The notes under the pieces are model-generated. The model made no database searches and was not told where the DNA came from. It saw only the letters and a list, made by a program, of their open reading frames with translations. A stretch of DNA of 64,000 bases from Blastopirellula marina. GTDB lineage: Bacteria > Planctomycetota > Planctomycetia > Pirellulales > Pirellulaceae. Shown piece after piece: positions 36,884 to 45,882 of this stretch (position 1 is its first letter; the number at the start of each line of letters is the position of its first letter). The stretch lies in NCBI RefSeq assembly GCF_002967715.1, contig NZ_PUIA01000069.1:1-64000 (forward strand). The letters are read 5' to 3'. The position numbers and the translations under genes are program-made.

Positions 36884-38674
36884 ATGCTTCGCACTGCCAC
36901 CATAGCCCCACTGATTGCCCTTTCCCTCCTGTTTGCCGCTGGTGCAAAGGGAGCAGAGATGGATCTGGTACTCAAGGCCGAACAGGCCCGGATCGCTGCC
37001 GTCGCAAAGGCCTCGGCATCCACGATCTCGGTCTTCGCCGGAGCCGCCGGTGGTGGTAGCGGCGTCATCATTAGCGCCGATGGCTATGCCGTCACCAACT
37101 TTCACGTGGCTGATCCTGCCGGCAACTTCATGAAATGCAGCATGCCGGAAGATGGGGGCAAGGTCTACGATGCCGTCATCGTCGGCGTCGATCCTGTCGG
37201 CGACGTGGCCGTTATCAAAATGCTCGGCCGCGACGACTTCCCAGCGGCCGAAATCGTCGACAGCAACTCCGTTCAGGCAGGCGACTGGTGCTTTGCCGTG
37301 GGTAATCCGTTCCTCCTGGCAACCGACCTGCAACCGACCGTTACCTGGGGCATTGTCTCTGGCGTTCACCGCTATCAGTACCCAGCCGGAACGCTGCTGG
37401 AATACACCGACTGCTTGCAAACCAATGCCGCCATCAACCCAGGCAACTCAGGCGGCCCCTTGTTCAACGACAAAGGCCAGTTGATCGGCATCAACGGACG
37501 TGGCTCGTTCGAGAAACGTGGCCGTGTGAACGTGGGGGTCGGTTACGCAATTTCGATCAACCAGGTCATGAACTTCCTGGGCTACTTGAAAAGCGGCCGA
37601 ATCATCGACCACGCCACGTTGGGTGCCACTGTTACCACCGACACGGAAGGGCGCGTCGTGGTAACCAATATCTTGAGTTCGTCGGACGCCTACCGACGAG
37701 GATTGCGATACGGCGACGAGATCATCAGCTTCGGTAACCGCGAGATCACCACCGTCAACGGCTTCAAAAATATCCTGGGGATTTACCCACGCGGTTGGAG
37801 CATCCCGCTTTCGTATCGCCGCGAAGGGAAGCGTTACGACACGGTCGTTCGTCTGGCCGGCGTTCACTCGCGAAGAGAACTGCTCGAGAAAACAGGCAAC
37901 GCTCCGATTCCTCCCAGCCCGGAAGAAGCTCCTCAGCCAGAAGATGACAAGGACGCCCCAAAGAAAGAAGGGGAAGAGAAACCCAAGAAGCCAATTCCAG
38001 TGCCGGGACACCCACAAACCGAAGAAGCCCAACCGCCGGAAGAGTGGAAGCACTTGTTCCAGGAAAAGACCGGCTACGCCAATTACCACTTCAACCAGGA
38101 GCACCAGAATCGACTCCGCAAGGCGCTCGATTCCCTGGGTGACTGGTCGAAGACTTCCGACAATTGGGAACTGCAGTACTCGCTGGTCGACAACGACAAC
38201 GGCGTGATCCACATCGGCCCCATGACCGTCGAAGGGAAGATGGCTGGCGTGAATCACAACATCGAAATCGCCGGCGACCTGACCGAGAAACTCGAGCCAG
38301 CCGGCAGCGGTGGCCTCTTCCTGGCCCTTTATACCTGGAAGCGTCTACTCCGCGAGAAGTTCGACACCTTCGGCGAAGTCTATTACCTGGGTACCGCCCC
38401 GCGACGCGACTTCGGCGTCCAGTACGATGTTCTGGTCGGCCTGTACGATGCTCTGGAGATCCGAGCTTACTTCGACCAAACCACCGGACAGTTGATGGTT
38501 CTGGAGATGTTCCCCGAGACCGACTCTGACCCGTGCGAAATTGAATTCAGCGAATACCGCGAGACCGACGGCTATACGCTTCCGCATCGCATGGTCGTCC
38601 GCTATGGCGACGATCCATTCGATATCATCACAGTGAAAAAGTGGTCGGTTAAACCGGCTGGTGAAGGAGCGTAA
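36884..38674 (+). CDS. HtrA/DegP-type serine protease (complete triad) with C-terminal LolA-like region
   Basis: A 596-residue protein with a signal peptide (about 1-23). The trypsin-like S1C domain has an intact triad: His74 (TNFHVAD), Asp107 (DPVGDVAVIK) and Ser189 (NPGNSGGP). A PDZ domain follows at about 243-330 (VVTNILSSSDAYRRGLRYGDEI). A Pro/Lys/Glu-rich linker (about 345-385) separates it from a C-terminal beta-rich domain with LEMFPETDSDPCEIEFSEYR and GYTLPHRMVV, resembling LolA-type folds (inference). It degrades or refolds envelope proteins. It is the only catalytically complete member of the three tandem HtrA genes. Confidence 0.93.
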   Translation: MLRTATIAPLIALSLLFAAGAKGAEMDLVLKAEQARIAAVAKASASTISVFAGAAGGGSGVIISADGYAVTNFHVADPAGNFMKCSMPEDGGKVYDAVIVGVDPVGDVAVIKMLGRDDFPAAEIVDSNSVQAGDWCFAVGNPFLLATDLQPTVTWGIVSGVHRYQYPAGTLLEYTDCLQTNAAINPGNSGGPLFNDKGQLIGINGRGSFEKRGRVNVGVGYAISINQVMNFLGYLKSGRIIDHATLGATVTTDTEGRVVVTNILSSSDAYRRGLRYGDEIISFGNREITTVNGFKNILGIYPRGWSIPLSYRREGKRYDTVVRLAGVHSRRELLEKTGNAPIPPSPEEAPQPEDDKDAPKKEGEEKPKKPIPVPGHPQTEEAQPPEEWKHLFQEKTGYANYHFNQEHQNRLRKALDSLGDWSKTSDNWELQYSLVDNDNGVIHIGPMTVEGKMAGVNHNIEIAGDLTEKLEPAGSGGLFLALYTWKRLLREKFDTFGEVYYLGTAPRRDFGVQYDVLVGLYDALEIRAYFDQTTGQLMVLEMFPETDSDPCEIEFSEYRETDGYTLPHRMVVRYGDDPFDIITVKKWSVKPAGEGA

Positions 38675-38675
38675 C

Positions 38676-39701
38676 ATGAGCCGCAAGCACTTAACTCTGA
38701 TGCTTCTGGCGAGCGTCTTTACCCTCTGCCTGCTGATCCCCATGCAAACGGCCAATGCCGAAGCACCCCTTCGTGAAGTGACGCGTGACGTTCAGCGGAA
38801 GGTCGTGAAAATCTACGGGGCAGGGGGTCTGCGCGGTCTTGAATCGTACCAGTCAGGCAGCCTCATTTCCGACAAAGGGCATGTCCTTACCGCGTGGAGC
38901 TATGTCCTCGACTCGAGCGTGATCACCGTCGTTCTCGACGATGGTCGTCACTTCGTAGCCGAGCTTGCTGCGGCGGATCCTCGCTTTGGCATTGCCTTGC
39001 TCAAGATCGACGCCGAGAACCTGCCGTTCTTTAGTCTGGATAAGGGCGTCTCTCCGAAGGTGGGCGACCGCATTCTCTCGTTCAGCAACCTGTTTAGCAT
39101 TGCTGCCGGAGACGAGCCTGCCAGCGTGCTCAGTGGCTACGTCTCAGCGATTACGCCGCTGGAAGCACGACGCAGTACGTTCCCTTCAGCCTACCAGGGT
39201 CCGGTGCTGATCGTTGATGCGATCGTCAACAATCCCGGGGCCGCTGGCGGCGTACTGACCGACCAGGAAGGTAACTTTGCCGGCCTGCTGGGGAAAGAGC
39301 TCCGCAGTTCACGCAATGACCTCTGGCTGAACTACGCCATTCCCATCGCACAGCTGCGTGAACCGATCGAAGACCTACTCGCTGGGCGATCGCGACCTGC
39401 GGTTGATCCTGAAAAAGAGAAACCCCTCTCACCACTGACATTGACTCACCTAGGGCTGGTACTGGTACCTAATGTGCTGGACAAAACGCCTCCCTATGTC
39501 GAGCGAGTCGAACGTGATTCCCTGGCAGAAGCGGCCAAGCTGCAGCCAGATGATTTGATTTTGTATGCTGATGGAACGCTGATTCCTTCCCAGAAGGCAC
39601 TGATCGAAACGTTTAGCTACAAGGATCGAGACGACATCGTCTCGCTAACGGTGCTGCGCGACGGACAACTGGTTGAACTCACTCTGAACGAACTGAAATA
39701 A
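38676..39701 (+). CDS. HtrA-like pseudoprotease with one PDZ domain
   Basis: The protein has 341 residues from the ATG at 38676, preceded by GAAGGAG; a signal peptide covers about 1-28. The trypsin-like fold aligns with the preceding HtrA, but all three catalytic positions differ: His is replaced by Ser75 (LTAWSYVLD), Asp by Gly105 (DPRFGIALLK) and Ser by Ala190 (NPGAAGGV). A PDZ domain follows (VERVERDSLAEAAKLQPDDL). It therefore cannot be a serine protease of the normal kind. A binding or regulatory role next to the active enzyme is likely (inference). The start lies one base after the previous stop. Confidence 0.92.
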   Translation: MSRKHLTLMLLASVFTLCLLIPMQTANAEAPLREVTRDVQRKVVKIYGAGGLRGLESYQSGSLISDKGHVLTAWSYVLDSSVITVVLDDGRHFVAELAAADPRFGIALLKIDAENLPFFSLDKGVSPKVGDRILSFSNLFSIAAGDEPASVLSGYVSAITPLEARRSTFPSAYQGPVLIVDAIVNNPGAAGGVLTDQEGNFAGLLGKELRSSRNDLWLNYAIPIAQLREPIEDLLAGRSRPAVDPEKEKPLSPLTLTHLGLVLVPNVLDKTPPYVERVERDSLAEAAKLQPDDLILYADGTLIPSQKALIETFSYKDRDDIVSLTVLRDGQLVELTLNELK

Positions 39702-41651
39702 ATGTCGAAGCCGTTATCCATCCTGTCTTGCCTACTGCTGTTGGGCATTGCCTTCACCGCTTCACCGGGACAGGCTCAGCAGTTGAATGTTGCCGAACAA
39801 CAAGCGATTCAATCCGCCGTTGAACGAGTCGCCGCGAGTGTCGTGCAAATTGAAACGGTCGGTGGCTTGATCGAAGGTGGGGGCCCTATCGAAGGAGCCA
39901 GCCGCACCACTGGCACGATCGTCTCGCCAGATGGCTTCATCCTGTCGAGCCTCTACGGCTTCATCCAAGAGCCCTCCGGCATTCTCGTAACGCTACCCAA
40001 CGGCAAACGCGTCGCCGGCAAGATTATCGCGAAGGATACCCAACGCAATCTGATCCTTTTGAAAGTCGAAACCGACGCCGAACTGGCAGTGCCAGAAGCC
40101 GTTGCTCGCGAAGAACTACAGCCTGGCCAGTGGGCGATCGCCCTTGGCAAAACGTTTGCCAAGGATGTGCCTGCGGTGTCAGTTGGTATCGTCAGCGCTA
40201 CTCATCGCGTGTGGGGCAAGGCGGTTCAAACCGATGCGAAGATCTCCCCGAACAACTATGGTGGTCCCCTCGTCGACATTCAGGGACGCGTGATCGGCAT
40301 CCTCACGCCACTATCCCCTCAAGACCCCGGTGCGACCGGCGGGTTTGAATGGTACGACTCCGGCATCGGGTTCGCCGTTCCACTGACCGAGATCCAGCGG
40401 CGGCTCGATACGCTGAAGGAAGGCCAAGACCTAAAGCCAGGGCTCCTGGGGATCAACCTCAAGGGGAATGACATCGTCGCCGATCCCGCTGAGATCGCCG
40501 CCGTGCGGTACAACAGTCCCGCCCAGGCTGTCGGCATTCAAGAGAAAGACATCCTGATCGGAGCCAACGGGCGACCGATCGAGCGTCAGGCACAGCTCAA
40601 GCACATCCTGGGGGAAGCCTACGCAGGGGACACGCTCGAATTCAAAGTGAAGCGTGGTGAAGAAGAACTGACGTTTAACGTTACCCTGGCAGACGAGCTC
40701 ATCCCATACGAGCGTCCCTACCTGGGTATTCTACTCGACCGAAACACCCTCGACTCAGCAGTTGTCAGCCACGTGCTTGACGACTCAGCGGCCAAAACCT
40801 CAGGCGTTCAAGTTGGCGACAAGATTATTAAGTACAACGACACAGAAATCGACACACCGCAAACGCTCCGCGAAGCAGTCGCTACGGCGGAACCGGAAGT
40901 TGCCCACAAGCTCGTAATCGTGCGCGGCGACGCGGAGCAGCCCCTGGAGGTTACCCCGCAAGGCGTGCCATCCGAATTTCTGGCCAACGTGGCCACGCCC
41001 ACGGCTCCTGAAGGGGTGGAAGCCCGGGAAGACATTATTACCGGCGACAGTGATTTCCAACTAGCCGAAGAGAAGAACAACGCTCGGCTGTTCGTCCCCG
41101 AATCGGCTAAGAAGCTTCCATCGCTGGGTTTGGTCGTTCTGCTGGGAGACGCCGAGTTCAAGCTTGAGAAGCAGTGGGATACGTGGAAGAAATTGGCCGA
41201 CACGTTTGGTTACGCTGTCCTCGAAATCCAACCGGCCAGCGAGTCGCGTTGGACGCGGCCTGAGATCTCGGTCGTGCGAAAAATGATCGATCGCGTTCGC
41301 GACAACTACAACATCGACGCCACACGTACGATTGCCGTGGGTGGCAAGTCAGGCGGGGCAATGGCCTTGCTGCATGGCTTTGAAAACCGCGACGTCCAAA
41401 CGGGTGCCGTGGCGATCGAAGCAGGCATTCCTCGTGGAACGAACATTCCCGACAACGAACCGCTTGAGCGTCTGGAAATCGTCTTCATGAATCCCGAAGA
41501 GTCGGATTCAGCCAAGACAGTTGCCCCACAGATCGAGGCACTGCGGAAGATGAAGTTCGCTGTCATCGAGTCGCAGGTATCGGGTAGCGAGCTATCCGAG
41601 GCGGAGATCGAAGCCATTTCCAACTGGCTCAACACGCTCGATCGCATTTGA
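39702..41651 (+). CDS. HtrA-like pseudoprotease with two PDZ domains and alpha/beta-hydrolase-like C-terminus
   Basis: The protein has 649 residues and its ATG directly follows the previous stop. It has a signal peptide (about 1-25). In the trypsin-like domain the catalytic His is Tyr85 (LSSLYGF), Asp is Asn116 (DTQRNLILLK) and Ser is Tyr186 (NNYGGPL). Two PDZ domains follow (about 245-325, with YNSPAQAVGIQEKDILIGA; about 330-415, with DDSAAKTSGVQVGDKII). The last ~200 residues form a Rossmann or alpha/beta-hydrolase-like domain with VGGKSGGAMALLHGF (a GxSxG-type nucleophile elbow), possibly of the acetyl-xylan-esterase or phospholipase type. Whether it is an active hydrolase is open. Confidence 0.9.
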   Translation: MSKPLSILSCLLLLGIAFTASPGQAQQLNVAEQQAIQSAVERVAASVVQIETVGGLIEGGGPIEGASRTTGTIVSPDGFILSSLYGFIQEPSGILVTLPNGKRVAGKIIAKDTQRNLILLKVETDAELAVPEAVAREELQPGQWAIALGKTFAKDVPAVSVGIVSATHRVWGKAVQTDAKISPNNYGGPLVDIQGRVIGILTPLSPQDPGATGGFEWYDSGIGFAVPLTEIQRRLDTLKEGQDLKPGLLGINLKGNDIVADPAEIAAVRYNSPAQAVGIQEKDILIGANGRPIERQAQLKHILGEAYAGDTLEFKVKRGEEELTFNVTLADELIPYERPYLGILLDRNTLDSAVVSHVLDDSAAKTSGVQVGDKIIKYNDTEIDTPQTLREAVATAEPEVAHKLVIVRGDAEQPLEVTPQGVPSEFLANVATPTAPEGVEAREDIITGDSDFQLAEEKNNARLFVPESAKKLPSLGLVVLLGDAEFKLEKQWDTWKKLADTFGYAVLEIQPASESRWTRPEISVVRKMIDRVRDNYNIDATRTIAVGGKSGGAMALLHGFENRDVQTGAVAIEAGIPRGTNIPDNEPLERLEIVFMNPEESDSAKTVAPQIEALRKMKFAVIESQVSGSELSEAEIEAISNWLNTLDRI

Positions 41652-41709
41652 TTCGCTCGCCGTCACGCCCCTTCCTTTGCCGCCAGCCCCGCTTGCCCCT
41701 GCGAGGACG

Positions 41710-42054
41710 ATGCTCTCGAAACGCTCGCAAATCGGATTGATCTCGCTAACCACGTTAACCGCCGCAGGTGCTATTTGGCTCTTTGCCGAGGACCAGTCTT
41801 ATTACGGACCTATCCAGGCTGTGCTTCTGCGCATTGGCTTGGTTCTGGGGGCCATCTGGATTGGCTATCCGCAGATATCGAAGCTGCCAGTCTGGTTGGC
41901 CACCATCGGCATTGTTTCTGTGCTGACGGTTCTGCTATTTAAAAAAGCGGCGATCGTTGTGATCCCGCTTTTCATCTTGATCTGGTTGTTGCGGCCGCGG
42001 CCGTCGAAGAAACGAAACTCGCCTAACCGAGGATCTTCGTCTTCAAACCGTTAA
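41710..42054 (+). CDS. Small membrane protein, unknown
   Basis: The protein has 114 residues from the ATG at 41710, which has GCGAGGAC just upstream; a longer TTG start at 41677 adds a Pro/Ala-rich leader. Three or four hydrophobic segments (about 7-24, 35-52, 58-72 and 74-90) are followed by a very basic, Ser/Asn-rich tail. No family recognised. It comes 58 bases after the third HtrA gene and could be the last gene of that operon. Its 3' end overlaps the convergent isomerase gene by 32 bases, with no visible terminator. Confidence 0.7.
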   Translation: MLSKRSQIGLISLTTLTAAGAIWLFAEDQSYYGPIQAVLLRIGLVLGAIWIGYPQISKLPVWLATIGIVSVLTVLLFKKAAIVVIPLFILIWLLRPRPSKKRNSPNRGSSSSNR

Positions 42055-42874
42055 GCAGTGTGACGGCGTGCCCCACTTCGGCCTTTTGACGCTCAGGCTC
42101 TTGGGGAATTTCTCGCTCGATGGTCAGTGCCCCTTCGTAGCCAACTTCCTGCAGGGCACGCAGGTAGGATTCGATGTTAACGTCCCCTTCGCCCAGCGGC
42201 ACTTCCTGCCCCCATTCCTGACCAGGGTTGGCCGCCCACTTGGCGTCTTTGCAGTGGACGCTTCCCAGGAACTTGCCGACCTTCTTGACCGCTTCGATCG
42301 GTTCGCCGGTCCCGTACAGAATCATGTTCGCCGGATCGAAGTTCACCTTCAGGTTCTCACGACCCACGTCACCAATGAATTGCAACAGACCATCGGCCGT
42401 TTCCTGTCCCGTTTCCAAGTGCACGCTCTGGCCCATTGCCGCGCAGTGATCGCAAAGTTCCTGGGCCACGGCGACGACCTGTGAGTACTGCGGATCGCTC
42501 GTGTCATGAGGGATGAAGCCGATGTGCAAGCCAATGCACTTGCAGCCGAGCAAGTTCGCGAAGTCGGCAATCTCTTTCATTTCGGCCGTGCGAGCAGCAC
42601 GCGTCTCAGGCGGGACCAGACCAACCGTCTTCTGCGTGGTTGGGATATCGGCGTAGCTTTCGTCTTCGAAACCGCCAAACACGCAAGTCACTTCGATGCC
42701 ATATTCCTTCAGCTTCGCCAGAACCTTATCGGCACCCTCTTGGTTGCGAGAGGACTGATGGGGAGCGTGAATCTGAATTGTCTTGATACCCAACTCTTGG
42801 GCCACATCCAAGTCCACGCCGAGTCCGGCATCAATGCTGGTGAACACACCAATCGCCCACTTTTCCACAGTCAT
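42023..42874 (-). CDS. Sugar phosphate isomerase/epimerase (AP endonuclease 2-type TIM barrel)
   Basis: A 283-residue cytosolic TIM-barrel protein. The family pattern is clear: TIQIHAPH after strand 2, CIGLHIGFIP, SVHLETGQETADGLLQF (metal-binding Glu), LKVNFDPANMILYG (metal Asp), SVHCKDAKW (metal His) and GALTIEREIP (metal Glu). Such enzymes act on keto sugars such as hydroxypyruvate, tagatose or inosose intermediates. The exact substrate is unknown. It lies 158 bases beyond the terminated oxidoreductase gene, in the same direction, in a region of sugar-related genes. Confidence 0.93.
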   Translation of the reverse strand: MTVEKWAIGVFTSIDAGLGVDLDVAQELGIKTIQIHAPHQSSRNQEGADKVLAKLKEYGIEVTCVFGGFEDESYADIPTTQKTVGLVPPETRAARTAEMKEIADFANLLGCKCIGLHIGFIPHDTSDPQYSQVVAVAQELCDHCAAMGQSVHLETGQETADGLLQFIGDVGRENLKVNFDPANMILYGTGEPIEAVKKVGKFLGSVHCKDAKWAANPGQEWGQEVPLGEGDVNIESYLRALQEVGYEGALTIEREIPQEPERQKAEVGHAVTLLNGLKTKILG

Positions 42875-42970
42875 CTCCTTCTAGGCAGGGTTAATAGGAA
42901 GCGTTTTAGCGGAATGTAAAGGACGTATCCTGAGATCGCAACCATGCGCTTTGGTATACGTGCAAAAAAA

Positions 42971-42995
42971 GACCCAGTAATTGAATCACTGGGTC
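42971..42995 (-). terminator. Intrinsic terminator of the oxidoreductase transcript (both directions possible)
   Basis: Stem GACCCAGT (42971-42978) and ACTGGGTC (42988-42995), flanked by AAAAAAA on the left and TTTTC on the right. It is 37 bases after the stop of the Gfo/Idh/MocA gene in minus orientation and is followed there by a T run. Confidence 0.9.
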
Positions 42996-43032
42996 TTTTC
43001 TTATTTTTTTACGCTTGAGCGAAGGGAAGGCC

Positions 43033-44805
43033 CTACGCCAAATCGTTTTCCGGAGTGGCGTCGCTGTGGATGTCGAACCATTCTTCTTTGAATGGAATGT
43101 AACCACCTTTGCCTTGGTTCGAGCGTTGGATCGCCAGACGAGCCGTCAGTGCGATCACCGCGTCCCCCATGGCGACTTCCGGGTGACACTTCGGCTTGTT
43201 TTCTGGCGCTGGGTTGCGGATGCAGTATGCCCAGTGTTCGATCTCTTCCGTGTAACCACGGCTGACCGGACCTTGGGTCGCTGCGTTGGCAAGCGAAGCT
43301 GCTTTCGTCTGACCGCCGCTGGCTTGGGTATCCATGGTTGGGCCGCCAGAATCCTTCTTAACGCTCAGCTTGGTATCAGCCGACACGCCGTTCTTGTAAA
43401 GGGCCACGTCCTTTTCGTTGTGCAGAACGAGCGAACCCTTGCTTCCCATCACCACTTCCCCGTAACCACCAAAGCCGTTGCCGTTGATGGAAGAGTAGGT
43501 CACCACGACCTTCTTGTGTGGATCGTCCTGGTAGGAAGGAACGCCCTTACCCTTTGGTGGCCAATTGGTGACGTCGTCGTAGTAGCCAACGTCGAAGGCC
43601 GGGTCGTAACCGCTGCCTGGGAATTCGAACATGCAGTAGACGTGATCGTCAGCGTCTCGGTCGTAACCAAAGATGTGACGTCCACCGGTGGCATGCACGG
43701 CCAACGGGTGAGCCTTCTTCCCATCCTTACGCAGGGCACTGATAAAGATCGATGCCGCGTCCAACTGGTGGCTACCTAGTTCTGCCATCAGACCGCCACC
43801 GGTGCGGTCCCACAAACGCCAGCGACAAAGCTCTTCCATTGCCGAAATCGGACGTTCTTCGCCCTGACGATTACGGATAGTGAAGTCTTGGTAACCGTAC
43901 TTGGTCGGATCGATCTTTTGATCTTCGTTCCAAGCAGCATACTGAGCGTACATGGCCTTGTACTGAGCACGACGGGCCGGATCGGTTTCGGTGTCGGCAC
44001 GCTTCTTGAAAGCGTCCATACCCTTCTTGATCTGATCTTCCATCTTACCGTTGGCCAGCTTCTCGCCACCGGGGATCGGCTGCTGCCAACTGTCGCCACC
44101 TGGCAGATTGCCGCGGTGCCACTGGGCACGGATGTGGTGAATTTCACCCAGCACGCCCCACTGGATCAGATTCACGGCATTGTCATACAGCACGCTGTAA
44201 TGTCGTTGGTGACCGGTGGCCAGGTAGAGGTCTTTCTCCTCGGCCATACGTCCCATTTCCTTACACTGCATGACCGTGTGGGCCATCAGCTTTTCGGTCA
44301 GCACGTGCTTGCCGGCAGCCATCGCGTCCATGGCGACTTGCTTGTGAATGAACAGCGGCAACGCACAGATCACGGCTTCGACGTTCGGATCGGCCAGCAG
44401 TTCTTTGTAGTCGGTGTAAACCTTGACGTGCTTCTTAGCTTCGTCTTCGGTCTTCCAGCCGTAAACCGACATCAGCCCCTGACGGGCTTCCAATGCGGCA
44501 GGGCTGGAATGATCTCCGTGGAACGCACGATGCACGTTGTAGGGGCGAATGTCAGAGATCGCGACGACGTCAACGTACTCGGGATTGAGAGCTCCGATCA
44601 GCACGCTTCCTTCGTCACCGGTACCGATGACACCGATGCGAACAGGATCTTTGACCTTCGAGTAACCAAAGTACATGGCACCCAGGCCAGCACCGGAAAC
44701 GGCACCTGCAGCGACAACACCCTTCAGGAAGTCACGACGATTCACACCGAGTGCTTCGTTGAAGTTTTCCTTGCCGACGGCGAGCTCTTCTGGTTTCAAA
44801 TTCAT
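43033..44805 (-). CDS. Tat-exported Gfo/Idh/MocA-family oxidoreductase
   Basis: A 590-residue protein. A twin-arginine signal (NRRDFLKGVVAAGAV, residues about 23-37) is followed by an NAD(P)-binding Rossmann fold (IGVIGTGDEGSVLIGAL, about 57-73), then GKHVLTEKLMAHTV, which contains the EK motif of the family. The catalytic domain carries an insertion (about 250-330) rich in charged residues. Proteins of this kind are abundant in Planctomycetes and act on sugars or sugar derivatives outside the cytoplasm. The ATG is preceded by GGGGAG, and the gene lies 2 bases after the DoxX-family gene, so the two are co-translated. Confidence 0.95.
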   Translation of the reverse strand: MNLKPEELAVGKENFNEALGVNRRDFLKGVVAAGAVSGAGLGAMYFGYSKVKDPVRIGVIGTGDEGSVLIGALNPEYVDVVAISDIRPYNVHRAFHGDHSSPAALEARQGLMSVYGWKTEDEAKKHVKVYTDYKELLADPNVEAVICALPLFIHKQVAMDAMAAGKHVLTEKLMAHTVMQCKEMGRMAEEKDLYLATGHQRHYSVLYDNAVNLIQWGVLGEIHHIRAQWHRGNLPGGDSWQQPIPGGEKLANGKMEDQIKKGMDAFKKRADTETDPARRAQYKAMYAQYAAWNEDQKIDPTKYGYQDFTIRNRQGEERPISAMEELCRWRLWDRTGGGLMAELGSHQLDAASIFISALRKDGKKAHPLAVHATGGRHIFGYDRDADDHVYCMFEFPGSGYDPAFDVGYYDDVTNWPPKGKGVPSYQDDPHKKVVVTYSSINGNGFGGYGEVVMGSKGSLVLHNEKDVALYKNGVSADTKLSVKKDSGGPTMDTQASGGQTKAASLANAATQGPVSRGYTEEIEHWAYCIRNPAPENKPKCHPEVAMGDAVIALTARLAIQRSNQGKGGYIPFKEEWFDIHSDATPENDLA

Positions 44806-44807
44806 AT

Positions 44808-45704
44808 TTACTCCCCTTTATTGGATGCACCGCGGCTGCAGCACTTGCTAAATGAGTTCCAAAGAATGTAATCCAGCCCAGCGAATCTGCCTGCACCGAT
44901 CGCGGCGATCAACAGCAGCGCGACAAACTCGACCGACTGATAATAGACATAGGTAAGGTCCGCCCCGTGGGCAAATGGCCACTGAGCGAGCATCACTTGG
45001 AGCAAAAATCCGGCAACGCCCAATGCGGCTAACCGTGTAAAGAGCCCCAGGATCAACAAAATACCGCAGACGAAAAGGACCCAGGTCACGATCAAATCGA
45101 CAGGTCCCTGGTTGGGATTCACCTGCTTCACCCGAGCATCACTCTGCGTAACCGACTGCCCAATTGTATTGAGGTCGTCAATATAGTCGGCCTCGAATTT
45201 GGCGATGTCGCCCGTCCATTTGCTCAGGCTCTTGAACAGTTCTTTGTCCTTGTCGGCCAGGCGATCCTCGTAGTGGGCAACCCCCCGGTATCGCTGATCC
45301 TGGCGTTTCTCTTCGTAGACCTGAAGCTCATTGAAGTACTTCTCCATGTCTTCAGCGTTCTCATCGAAGTAGTAATCGATTCGGCTACAGTAGCGTTCCC
45401 AGGCTTTCTGGAACTGACCGGCAGGCTTTTCACCGAATTTATCGAGCGCCCAGCCGCGGTAACCATCGGCACGGCCTTTGATCTCTTTCTTGTTCAGCCG
45501 CTGCGTTCCGTACAGGTCGAAGACCATGCCCCGGAAGTTGTCGGCGAGAGGGCCTTTGGCGTTACGCAGGAAGCCTGCCGACGAAAAGTCGCCGGTTTGA
45601 ACCTTCTTGGAACCTTCCATAAAGAAATGCCATCCGGTGACGCACCGGAGGACAACTAAAATCACAATGGCAGTCCAGCCAAGTTGGTATTTCGAGGTAG
45701 ACAG
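44808..45704 (-). CDS. DoxX-family membrane protein, probable CTG start
   Basis: The protein has about 298 residues. The shortest start is GTG at 45665, but it would cut the first membrane helix. Reading the same frame upstream gives STSKYQLGWTAIVILVVLR, the usual beginning of these DoxX proteins. It reaches CTG at 45704 with GAGGAG eight bases before it, and a stop codon lies just beyond. The first helix (about 10-30, with TGWHFFMEG) is followed by a long soluble insertion (about 40-195), then three or four helices in the last 100 residues (VTWVLFVCGILLILGLFTRL). Function unknown; often redox-linked. The oxidoreductase gene follows after 2 bases. Confidence 0.85.
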   Translation of the reverse strand: MSTSKYQLGWTAIVILVVLRCVTGWHFFMEGSKKVQTGDFSSAGFLRNAKGPLADNFRGMVFDLYGTQRLNKKEIKGRADGYRGWALDKFGEKPAGQFQKAWERYCSRIDYYFDENAEDMEKYFNELQVYEEKRQDQRYRGVAHYEDRLADKDKELFKSLSKWTGDIAKFEADYIDDLNTIGQSVTQSDARVKQVNPNQGPVDLIVTWVLFVCGILLILGLFTRLAALGVAGFLLQVMLAQWPFAHGADLTYVYYQSVEFVALLLIAAIGAGRFAGLDYILWNSFSKCCSRGASNKGE

Positions 45705-45882
45705 GGAACTAGCTCCTCAAAAGATATGTTCAGGGTGTGCGGATCGTGGAGGGAAGGCACTTTGCAGTAACTACGTGCCGGGGGTTTATGGATATGCATC
45801 CAATATTAATTATTGCCAGAAATGGGCACTTCGCCAAGAAGTGGCGTCGCAATTCCCCGAAACTACGCCCCAATCCGCCAAT

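Noticed and set aside
43888-44871. 327-codon plus-strand frame opposite the Tat oxidoreductase
   Set aside because: It mirrors the real gene's codon bias and has no ribosome-binding site, signal or family motif.
45827-45843. Short hairpin CACTTC/GAAGTG after the MATE gene
   Set aside because: The stem is only 6 bp and no T tract follows in either direction.
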